From positions 2,852,001 through 2,916,000 of the forward strand of contig WOAB01000893.1 in the NCBI GenBank assembly GCA_027886185.1: DNA of 64,000 nucleotides, in the 5' to 3' direction. Both the position numbers and the translations under genes were made by a program. Each line of letters starts with the position of its first letter. Position 1 is the first letter of the stretch. Source of the stretch: Rheum nobile. Its lineage: Eukaryota; Streptophyta; Magnoliopsida; Caryophyllales; Polygonaceae. Shown here piece by piece: positions 44,600-54,948 of the stretch. Below the pieces are notes generated by a model. It searched no databases. It was given only the letters and a program-made list of their open reading frames with translations, and was not told where the DNA came from.

Positions 44600-46042
44600 T
44601 ATACTATCTAAGAAAAAATTTAAGTGCACTACGAATTTTATATATTTCCTCAATCTTCTCACATAATAAATAATCACAACCATTTTGAGCTTATGAATGA
44701 GAGTTTAAAAGAAAAGAAGTCAATGAAATAAATTTCAGCAACAATTTTCATAACCCACTCTTAATCAATCGCCTAGAAATCCTAAAACGACATATAAAGT
44801 TAATCAAATTTCAAATATTAAAACGACACTTAATTTAGATTGAAGGCATTATATAAAAAATAAACTAGAACTTACTTGTCACTGTCTCCCTAGAAAAATC
44901 TGGTCATATCATCATTATCACGTGTCGTCACCTTATTATTCCATGTCATGCATTTTTTAAAATCAAATTTATTAAAGATACTCAAATATATGATTGGCAA
45001 TAATTTTTAATACTTTTCTAAAATAGATTATTGTTACAGATTTATAGTTACACTTTAGTTGTAATAAAATTAAAATAAAATTGCTAATAAAATTAAAAAA
45101 TCATTGACAATCATATTTTTGAGTATCTCAAATAAAATTTAACAAAAAATCTCTTCTCATTCTTTACAATTTTGTTTGAGCAAAATTCTTTCCATTTTCA
45201 TAAGAAAATGTTTACATTGTTGTTACGTATAACTACTGTGTTTTCTTTTTAATAAACCTTTTTTGATTTTATCTTGATATATTACTGGTTTTACTCAATT
45301 AAATATTTTATCAATTGTTTTTTTTACATTAGAATATAAAAATCCTAATTATCCGACCTATTTTTTTTTATTTTAGTTATAGCTCATCTTAAATTATCTT
45401 ATATTTTTAACTAATTTGCGTTACTTTTTTATATTTTTCTTATTAATTTTACTTAATTAGAATATCTTATCATAATAGAATCATTGATTATTATGCCTAT
45501 TATATCTCATTTAGCTAAATAGTTACATTTCGATATGATTTTGAAAGGTCCATTGTTTATTTAGAAATTATATATAGCCAAAATCAATTATCTGGTCGCC
45601 TATAAATACCTAAGATAATCACTATACTACGAGAAAGTTTACATCTATTTATCAACATCTTTTAATCAACTCTCTTGTAAACAACATTCATCCCCTCTCA
45701 ATCAACTCCCCTATAAACAACATCTATTTGTCAACATATTTTATAATTTATTATATTTTCAGTAACGTTTAGTATAAGTTTATCCAACTAACAACATTCA
45801 TCCCATATATTGAAGGTAATGGACGGCAGTGAGAGAGGCCGCAGTTGGGTTGAAATATTGCAAGAAGTTTAAATAGTTCTTTTTATGAATTTATTGCTGA
45901 ATCAGATTTGAGAGTAAAACTGTCAAAAAATGTTTTTAATATGTAGAGTATGGGATATGTTGGCAAAAGTTAAAGTATCATCAGCAAAGTTAAGAAAAGG
46001 TATACATGTCTCATTTCTTGTTAATTAGATACCTACTTTACG
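44600..46042. other. AT-rich spacer, no gene seen
   Basis: Highly AT-rich. At about 45598 a CCTATAAATACC promoter-like word precedes repeated CAACATCTATTTATCAACAT text, and a short open frame begins MDGSERGRSWVEILQEV at 45820; no family is recognisable. Confidence 0.35.
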
Positions 46043-46744
46043 CACTAGTATAAAATAGGCCTTTTAGCCTGGACGTATTTTGACATTTAGTCCGGATATA
46101 GCACGAAATAAGTCTGGGCTTCAGAGTAGTTTAATAATAGAGTATATAGCCCGGATGTAAAAAATATGTCCGGGCTAAAAAACCTAGACTTTTTAGCCCG
46201 GATATTCGGAATCCGGGTTAAAAAAAACTATTTTATTTTTGAAAAAAACTCGGGTATGTAAATATCCGGGCTAAAAAGTCCTTTAATTTAGAAAAAAATA
46301 TATATAATGCCCCTCCACCTATTAGTTCCACCAAAATCATATTTACATGTATCACTGTATTACAGACTACTATTAAAAATGCAATTTGCAGCAAACTAAG
46401 TTTAAAACTAACATGTTGGTAAGTAATTTCATTGTCATTTATCTACTATAACAACTTAGTATATTTCAGATTGTAAAATCTATGTTGATAACATATCATA
46501 GTCTTTCAGTTCAACCAAGCACATAAAATTCAACAATGAAATATCATGATACAACACAAAATGACATGTGAAGGACACTAATCACTTCATTGTCATTGAC
46601 CATCAATTACTAGAAGAAAAGTTGCATAGCTAGAATCAAAGCTTCACCAAAATTACATACATTCATCTACTAGCTGAGTTTAGTGCTTCATCAAACTACA
46701 TACATTCATTGGTCGTCCTGCTCCAATAGCTTACCAAGTACAAC

Positions 46745-47412
46745 AGCTCCCTCTACACCCACATTGGATGTTATTGTATGTACAGGAGTCTACAAAGAGA
46801 ACATGGGTTAGAGACGGGAATGAACCTTGTTAAGAGGATGATCATATCACTTCCCTTTGGATCATGGCAGTGCTCTATGACTCTCTGCTCAAGAGGAAAT
46901 TTTGTAAGCAAAATAATAAATCATGATCTATGACACATGCCCTTCTGTTATTAACTGTTGATAGGAATACAAGTATGAACTGGGCTTCAAAAAGATGCTT
47001 AACCTGTATCACACGGGAGCCATATGGGTGAGTGGAAAGGGTCACCACTTGATCAAAAAATGTGGAGACAATAAAAGAAATAGCATCCTCATGTATGCAC
47101 TCAATGCACTTTTGGATCACATCGTTACCATTCTGATCACGTCCACATCGCATAATATGAACATCTACCAAGTTCAATAAATTATATTAGTGAATAGAGA
47201 GAGATCCTTCAACTGAAGGTTAGATATAAGCAACTAGACTTTGTAAGAAATTTCAAAAATGGTAGTTCGATGGAAAAAGGGAATTAGGTGCAGTAACTTC
47301 ACCTTCTGAATCACCCTACAACCATACATTTGAAGGCTAAGTGTCAGCACATTCCCAGTAAGTTTATTTGCCAGTTCCCTAACTTGAGCTGTTGTTCCAT
47401 GCTCAAAAAACT
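46745..47412 (-). pseudogene. Captured Pumilio (PUF) RNA-binding protein exons
   Basis: PUF proteins bind mRNA 3' UTRs through eight helical repeats. Three consecutive pseudo-exons lie in order on minus. The first (about 47409-47304) reads FFEHGTTAQVRELANKL and LTLSLQMYGCRVIQK. The second (about 47190-47004) reads CGRDQNGNDVIQKCIECIHE and FDQVVTLSTHPYGSRVIQ, ending at a correct GT donor. The third (from about 46878, after an AG acceptor) reads RVIEHCHDPKGSD and then decays into stops. The PUF base-contact signature NGNxVIQK is visible; YGSRVIQ carries Ser where Cys is usual. The source gene outside the element is not in this window. Confidence 0.88.
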
Positions 47413-48776
47413 AAACAATAGAAAATTAGTATATCTGACATGCTCAAAAATCTTTTAATCTTTTTTGTCAAAGTAAAAAAACACAGTGGAAAACAACATT
47501 ACGGATATATAAGTAATGATTGATGAATTCACTGTGCCATTGTTATAGTTGTATCCATTCAAATAAAAGATGCCATTAGACAACAACATTCAAATGAAAT
47601 AAAAAATTTCATTACATTTTTTTTGGTAAAACAAATTTCATTACATTATATTCCTATCCATGTGCACATTTGTTTAGTAGATAAATACATATTACACAAG
47701 CCTAGCAAGTATAGTTTACTCTGTATCCTACGTGTTAAGTAGCGAAACAACAGTCTTTTGTGCATTTTATTGGGTTGATACAATTTTCACATTGGATATA
47801 CAATGCCATTGATGTTGTTTACTTTACAAAAGTAAGAAATTGGCATCAATCTAGAAAAAATTCAGGAGTAGAGAGTATCAACAATCATGTCAAAGTATCA
47901 CAGGATGAAACATTCATTAGCATATACCACCTGATGAACACATCAAGAAACCTATAAGAACAGAAGTTGTGTTTAGGGTTGGAAGACCATGAATTACAAA
48001 AGGCCTACATTTTACAAGTTATAACATATTCTCTGCAATTAATCATGAAAGGATCTGAGTTTATTCTCCTGCTAGTTTTTTTTGTACGAGTACATGCAAG
48101 TGTGTCGAGTACATTACTTGAATTCATAAATGAGACTTACAGTGATGCAGGAAACGAGAGATCAGCGCCGTTATTCTCATTCTTCTCCTATTTTGATGTT
48201 CACGGATGGAATCAAGAGGCTTGAATGTGCTCTAGCAGTAGTGCTTGTTGCTGTTCAAATATCTTCACCAATTCCACTTTCAGGTTTGGACAAGCACTCC
48301 ATTCCTCCCGCAAAGGCAGTGCTTTACTCTCCAGATACCAAAGTTCCAAGAACAGGAGAACTTGCTTTAAGAACAGCTATCCCTACAAATACAACAGAGC
48401 TTGCTTTAAGAAGAGATCAGCATCGTTGTTTTGGTAAAACAAATTTGGGCTACATTAGACGATCTAGGGTTCACGATTTGGGGATGGAGTAGGGTAGAGG
48501 AGTATGTAATTACCTTGGGAGCCCTAATTTGGGTTGGTTCAGCACTTCAGCAACAAGAACGACAGAGCTTGATTTCACGGCGACAGGCAAACAACGCGAG
48601 AGACGAACAGGAAGACCACCAAAATTAGGGCTATTTAGACGATTTAGGGTTCACAATTTGGGAATGGAGTAACTATGGAGAGGAGTAGCACAGAAGAGCT
48701 CGATATCGTCGTCGATCTTATTTTTTGTTTAAGGATAGAACTGCTTTAACAGCCCGGGTACGTGAAGAACCGCAAT
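47413..48776 (+). other. CACTA-2 interior without recognised gene
   Basis: No confident protein. Around 48130-48660 there is leader-like sequence with two similar blocks (TTTAGGGTTCACGATTTGGG near 48465 and TTTAGGGTTCACAATTTGGG near 48643, each followed by ATGGAGTA), pointing to a local duplication of captured DNA. Confidence 0.35.
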
Positions 48777-48785
48777 ATATAATTG

Positions 48786-49750
48786 GGCCGAATTTCAGTA
48801 AACCATCCTTTAAACAGGACACTTTGCCCACAATCACCCCTTATAAACGAAATTACTTACAACCACCCATTAAACACATTCTGTTAGCAACGAGCCACCC
48901 CAATCCCTTTTCCATCCAAAAAACCATTAACTCATGTAAATTTACCAAAAAAACCTTATTCAACCGGTTTTGTCAAAAAATTTAATTTTATATTTTTTGA
49001 CCGGTTTTGCAAAAAAAAAATGAATAAAAAAAAAACCGATTTTGCAAAAAAAGGATTTATTTTTTGATTTTTTAAAATCGATAATTTTTTTTTAGATTTT
49101 AAACCGATAAAATAAATTTTTTTCGGTTTTTGACCGATAATAATTTTTTTTAAACTGATAATAATTTTTTTTTTAAATCGATAAAATAATTTTTTTTAAA
49201 ATTTTTAATCCGATAATATTTTTAAAACCGATAAAATATTTTTTTTTAAAACCGATAAAATTATTTTTTTTAAAAATTTTAAACCGGTTTTTGATTTTTT
49301 ATCGGTTTTTAAAAAAAAAGTAAAAATTATTTTATCGATTTAAAAAAAAAATTATCGTTTTTATCACATTTTATCGGTTTTTTGCAAAAAAAAAATTATC
49401 GGTTTTTTAAAAAAGATTTATCGATTTTAAAAAAATATATCAGTTTTAAAAAATCAAAAAATAAATCCGGTTTTTTCCAAAACCGGTTTTTTATTTTATT
49501 CAATTTTTTTTTTGCAAAACCGGTCAAAAACCAAAAAAATTATTTTTTTTGGCAAAACCGGTCAAAAACCGGTTGAATAAGGGTTTTTTGGTAAATTTAC
49601 ATGAGTTAACAGTTTTTTGGATGGAAAAGGGGTTGGGGTGGCTCGTTGCTAACGGAATGTATTTAATGGGTGGTTGTAAGTAATTTCGTGTATAAGGGGT
49701 GGTTGTGGGCAAAGTGCCCTATTTAAAGGGTGATTTACTGAAATTCGGCC
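48786..49750. mobile_element. Foldback MULE-type MITE
   Basis: Terminal inverted repeats of about 200 bp start GGCCGAATTTCAGTAAA on both sides and are nearly complementary throughout (48786-48980 against 49560-49750). Perfect 9-bp TSDs ATATAATTG (48777-48785 and 49751-49759) fit Mutator-type insertion. The centre (48980-49560) is extremely AT-rich and made of TTTTAAAACCGATAAAAT-like words and their complements. No coding capacity. Confidence 0.88.
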
Positions 49751-50051
49751 ATATAATTGAGTTAAATTGATTAAACAGCCCGAATATTAACTAGTTGTAT
49801 AAGCTCAGGCTATATTGATGTATGGGAATACAATTTTAACTTACTAGCCCGGATATTTACATTAAAAACACATCCGTGCTCTTTTCTTATAACGTTCAAA
49901 GTGAAATGTATCATTTAGCCTGGGCATTCCATCATATATACGGGCTTGTTTCTTATGTCAAAAAAAAACTTAGTTATAGTGACTTATTAACCCGAATATA
50001 GATGGTTCGGCCTATTTTCTTACGGGGTAAAAGATCATTTTTGTACTAGTG

Positions 50052-50865
50052 ACGGTTATGTTGTTGCCATTCAAATGATAAGGTTCTTGCTAGATATTCC
50101 ACGGCTATAATAAAAATAAAGGGAGTTATAGGATCTCCTTGTCTTAACTCGGAGGTAGGACAAAAAAGATTGCTTGGTTCATTATAAACTAAAACTGAGA
50201 AAGATGTGGAGGTGATACAGATCATTAAAAGTTTCACCCAATCCGAAGCAAAACCAAATTTTAGAAGGATTTGTGTAATAAAGTCACAATCTAATTGTCA
50301 TAAGTTTTTTCCATATCAAATTTAAGAGTTATCCATCCATTTTTTTTCCTTGTTGAAGAAAAAACGAAATATTTTGTGTGCAATTAAAATTTTGTATTGA
50401 ATGAGATGTCCATGGACAAAGGCCCCATGCAAGGGACTAATAAGTTATGATTAAAGTAATTTTAATCTTATACATGGTATTACAAAGACGTTATAGGCCT
50501 GAAATGGTTAACTGTAATGGGGTTATCAATTTTAGGAATTAGATCAATTAAGGATTTTGCACATTCTTTTAATAATTGTCCAGGGTGGAAGAAAGACAAA
50601 ACTGCAAAAATAACCGATTTACAAATAATGGGCTAGTAATTTTTGGTAAAATTATGCACGATAACCGTCAGGGCCAAGTGTTTTGTCTTTAGGCAAATCA
50701 AAGAATACAAGTTTAATTTCTAAAGTAGTTGGTTGTGTTAATAACATTAGAGCGTCTTCATTCGTAACCAAGGGTGAAATTATAGAAGATCTTATTGAGT
50801 TATTGTATTAGTCGTATTTTGTTGGAAGCATAGTTTAAGTTCTTCAGAGACATCCTAATTGTAAC
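50052..50865 (-). pseudogene. L1-type LINE reverse transcriptase fragment
   Basis: The minus strand shows the order of L1 RT motifs with several frame changes: DLIPKIDNPITVNHFRPI, NTMYKIKI, FDMEKTYDN (RT motif A region, Asp retained), KFGFASDWVKLLMICITS, VYNEPSNLFCPTSELRQGDP with PITPFIFI. It stops at the CACTA-2 border, so the CACTA probably inserted into or beside this LINE; I did not find the rest on the other side (before 46043). Confidence 0.75.
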
Positions 50866-51805
50866 ACCTCCGACTTATGTCGGTAGTGTCACACGCCAGT
50901 GATCTCAAACTTTAATGTCCAAAGCCACCCAAGGCTTAATTCGAACAACTTATGCGTAAAATAAATATTCAATAATAAAAGAGTAGAGGAAGACTTTTAA
51001 AATAAATATCCAATCTTTATTATTATTTCCCTCGTAAATTGAGGAGATAAGTCAAACGATATTGAAATTACAGCGGAAAACTTTAAATAAATCTTAATTA
51101 CATGACTAGGTTATAACACTTTCACCTATTACATTAATTAGGAAATTAAATCGTATTTTCAAAGAATCTTGAAAATTCTTAGAAACTAAACTTCAACTGC
51201 AAGCCTTCTTCTCCTTCTCGTTACTTCTAAACAACCTGAGGCAAGTGGACTGATATGTCGTATGGGATGGATGACACCAGCCAACCGTGCAAGGAAAAAA
51301 TAATGGTTGGTTAGTCTAATGAAAGACTACGCAAGGGTATTTTATGTGAGGTTATGTGGTCATATTTAGTTACTATAATTGTCTCTCGAATAAAAACTGA
51401 TAGACGATATATACTAAAATACTTCCATTGAAATGAAGGATGGACAAAAGAGATACGCGCCAAGAGAATACACGAATGAATGTGGGTATTATTGGGAGAA
51501 GATATGATTTGTTTGGGAACGTTTTCAATTACACACAACATATATAAAACTCCATTGAATAATTGTGCCCGACCAACCTCACTGCATAATGAGAATCCAG
51601 ATTGGAAAGACGATCCGCTTAAGCTGGAGCATGAGCGGTTTCCAAGTTGTACTTCTCGATCGAAGTTTATTAATTATGTGCTCGCAACACTTATCTTATT
51701 TAATTTCACCACACCACAATCATTCTTAAAGCTTGTAATACAATCTCGAATAAAACGAGAACAACACAAGGTGACATTACGTCCAACCCAATTGCACTAG
51801 CAAGG
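50866..51805. mobile_element. Diverged relative of the 2.7-kb LTRs (truncated)
   Basis: It begins TGTAACACC and follows the same order of landmarks as the LTR at 54949: CGCCAGTGA/GCCAGTGACCTC, ACAGCGGAA, GATGTGTCG/GATATGTCG, ATGACACCA, GTTAGTCTAA, TCTCGAATAA, TTAATTAC ACACAA. It breaks off near 51800 at the border of the next gypsy LTR. Orientation is the same as the downstream element (minus). Confidence 0.65.
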
Positions 51806-52562
51806 TGATGTGAAACAAGGAGGCTTGAAGGCCTTGCTTCACCGGAAGGGCTCGACCGTGGCACAAGCAAGCTCCTCTCTTCTTCTCCTAGCTAAGGTGG
51901 CTCCTTTGGACTCCCTTTAGACTCCTCTTGAAGGCAGAAACAAGGATGGACGATAGTGAGGCCGGCGGAGCTCCGACAAGGGTGGAAACCGATGAAGGAA
52001 GAGGATCCAAGAGCCAACGGTGGGGGTTGTTGGTGTTGGACGAGAACAAGGCCAAGGCAAGCCTCCAAAGAGGTTCCTTGGAAGATTTGGAGAGTTGTAA
52101 GCCAAAGAACAAGACGTAGTGAAATCCAAATGCAATACTTGTTGATTGAAAGAAGGAAACAAAGATAATCCAAGCTTGGTGGCGTTGGATTGAAGGCTTG
52201 AACTGGGACGGACCACCTCTACCCTTGAAGGAGGACCACCTCAATTTCTATAAGCTCTAAGCCTTTAATCTTCAACCAAGTTACAAATGAGCAAGTAAAG
52301 ACACTTAAATACTTAGGGTTGCTAGTGGGCTGAGATCCATGTGCAAATGGGTCCACACGCCCAAAATAAAAAGGTCCAAAACATAAATAAATGACTAAAA
52401 GGGAAAGGGGATAAAAGTCTTGGAAAGGCTTGGATAATTGCAGCCACTTGGCCAGCCATGGGGCGCGCTCCTATGGTGTCTTGGCAGCGAGGGTGCGGCG
52501 AATGTCACGGGGCTTGGCCACGGCCAAGTGATGGCATTGTTGTTGATGGAGGTTGGCATCCA
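51806..52562 (-). repeat. 3' LTR of gypsy element 3
   Basis: Plus-strand limits are TGATGTGAAACAAGG and GGTTGGCATCCA. Just outside the right limit the minus strand shows the polypurine tract AGTAGGGGAGAGTGA, as expected before a 3' LTR. Confidence 0.7.
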
Positions 52563-52604
52563 TCACTCTCCCCTACTTGAGGCAGAATTGTCCTCAATTC
52601 ATCC

Positions 52605-54948
52605 TCATAATCCGGGGGCACATGTGGGAAAAAAGACTGCCAATGTGAGTTTGGTGTGGGGGTCGTAGGCCTCGGAAAGCTTCTCCATATAAGCATTGAC
52701 GACGAGCCACCAGAACACTTTGAAGGAGCCATGGCCGCATGGGCGGGGCTTGGAGCGGCATCGGGCTGGAATCCTCGCAAAAGGTGGAAGCATGTTCGTC
52801 AATGTCCTAGGACAAGCAAACTCAACAAGCAAGGGTAAGTTCAACCAACGACGCGGTTGGGCCCTAAGGATGGCTCTAAGCAAGGCATCAGGATGGGGGT
52901 GGCAAGTAGTGTCAATGATAAGGCTCGTCCCAAATTTCAACCACAAAATCCTCCAATAATGACCCATAAAGTTAGGATCCCAAGCCAACACAATAGTATG
53001 AGGGATTCCATGTAAGTAGGGTCAAAGGCAAGGGTAGCTAGCTCTGGTGCATGGTGTGTAGTCCTACAAGGAATGTCATGATCCATCCTAGAGGGGTGGT
53101 CGCCTATCACACAAATGGAATCCCTCCCCTTCTTAGTCGTGGGCAATCCGGTTAGAAACGCCATGGCTAGATCTTTCCAAGGGGCGGGTGGAAGTGATAG
53201 GGGTGTGTAGGGACCAAGAGGGTGGTACCTAGGCAAATGAAGGGCAAGTGTCGGCCAATAGACATATTCCTCAAATGTGGCCATGGGTGTTGCATTCCCA
53301 AACTGTCCATGGCTCTCATGGGCCTCCCTTTTTAACAAATGCCTAAGGAAGGCTCTAAGGACACAATGCTCATCGGCTCGGGAAAGGAAACCATCATCCC
53401 AACAATAGCCCTCAAGTTCACCCATAGTGGCACACGCGGCTAGGATAGGGTCAATGAAGGTCTCTTGAGCATGTGAAGGCATAGGAGAAAAAATGACCAA
53501 AATGTGAGCATGACAAAGAGAAGGAGGCACATACCTCCGAGACAAGATGTCGCCAATCTTGTCGTGGCCCTTCATGCGTGTGGCACCATAAGGATAAGGC
53601 TCCACAAATTCCACCCCACGGGTATGGAGTCGGCCAAGGTGGGCGTGTATCTTCAAGTAGGAAAGGCCCTCATAATGCGCGTGGATGGAGAGCTCCTTTG
53701 GTGGTGAAGGGAGGAGGCGCTTGCCTCCTTGGTGATGGAGCAATGGTGAGGCACCGAGTGGCAACAAGGGCTCCGGCCAAAGTGGAAACAAGGCAACATC
53801 TCCCATGGTGGAAAAGAATCGGGGAGGCTTCAAGGTGGCACAAGGGTGCCGGTCTTGTGGTGCCGGCGGGAGGTGGCGGTGGCGATCCAAGAGGAGGCGA
53901 GGCTTGCAACGCCCTTGTAGGGCAGCCGTGGGGCCACGCGCCGTCTGCGGGCTGGATGCCTCCGACACGGGAGCCGCGCCGGTGGAGGCGGCGGCCGTGC
54001 CGGTGGTGAGCACACCGGATGGTGGCTGGCTACCGGTGGCCGCACGCTCACCCTTGCCCTTGTGTTGAGGCGCCGGGGCATGGACGAAGGTGGAGGCCGC
54101 CACTTGGTTGTGAGGCTCCGAAGGCTTGGGAGTCTCAAGGGCCTTGAGCCGATTTCTTTCGACTTGATCTTCAAGAATCTCTCGTGGGGACATAGGCAAA
54201 AGGGAGATCTACTTCCCTTCATGGGCAAACACAAAGGTATTGAGGAAGCCATCATGGATCACTTGCCGATCAAATTGCCAAGGCCTTCCTAGCAAAAGGT
54301 GAGTTGCATCCATAGAAATAACATCACATAAAACTTTATCAAAGCAAGGACCAATAGATGATCACACTAAGGGAGGTGGTGCCCATTGACAAAGTTGGCA
54401 ATAGATGATCACATTTACCATCGGCAAGTCCTTAGGGGCTATAAGGATGAGGATGAGACGTGGTAGAGAGGTAGAGATGTTTGACCACGCTCTCATTGAC
54501 AAAGTTGGCACATGACTCGCCATTGATGATCACACTAAGGGAGGTGGTGCCCATGAGGCACCGAGTGTGAAAAAGATTCTCTCTTTGGTCCTTTGTGTCA
54601 CCTTCTTGGACCGAGAGCACACGGCGAGTCACCAAGCTAAGCGGAGTGACGGCTCCATGCGCAAGAGGGGCGCAATCATAGTCCTCATAGGTGGCCTCCG
54701 CGGTGGCCTCATGCTCTTCCTCCGGGACCTCTTCCTCATCATCAAAAGATTCATACCCGCTTGTTGTTGGGGCAATCGCGTTGAAAATGGCCACGACCGC
54801 CACACTTGAAGCAAGCTCGGTCACTAGACCTCTCGGAGGTGGGGGCTGGGGCACGAGCGTCGGGGGGCGGGGCCATGGGGTAGAGCATCCAGCCGAGCGG
54901 CGCCGACGGCGCCGGTTGGTGCGACCGAGGCTGAGGTGGGGTCGGGTT
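52605..54948 (-). pseudogene. Gypsy element 3: zinc knuckle, protease, RNase H end, integrase remnants
   Basis: From the right, a zinc knuckle CFKCGGRGHFQRDCPNNKR (about 54765-54825) is intact. The protease motif reads SVIINGESCANF (about 54510-54540), so the catalytic Asp of DGGS has become Asn. SPREILEDQVERNRLK (54195-54145) follows. RT is missing; the frame passes to DILSRRYVPP (RNase H/integrase border), then an integrase zinc-binding relic (YCWDDGFLSRADEHCVLRAF, LKREAHESHGQFGNA) and catalytic-core pieces (PLSLPPAPWKDLAMAFLTGL with Asp retained as in PWEDLSMDF relatives but MAF in place of MDF; TTCHPHPDALLRAILRAQP). Stops and frame changes are numerous. Around 54350-54550 a short segment (GATGATCACACTAAGGGAGG) is repeated, marking a local rearrangement. 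Confidence 0.8.

Larger units (their letters stand above)
46043..50051. mobile_element. CACTA transposon 2 carrying host-gene fragments
   Basis: The left end CACTAGTATAAAATAGG and the reverse complement of the right end CACTAGTACAAAAATGATC are CACTA termini. The TSD is ACG on both sides (46040-46042 and 50052-50054). Sub-terminal repeats of the form AGCCCGGATAT in both orientations fill about 46065-46290 and 49770-50030. No transposase is present. The interior holds Pumilio pseudo-exons and a nested foldback element. Confidence 0.88.
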
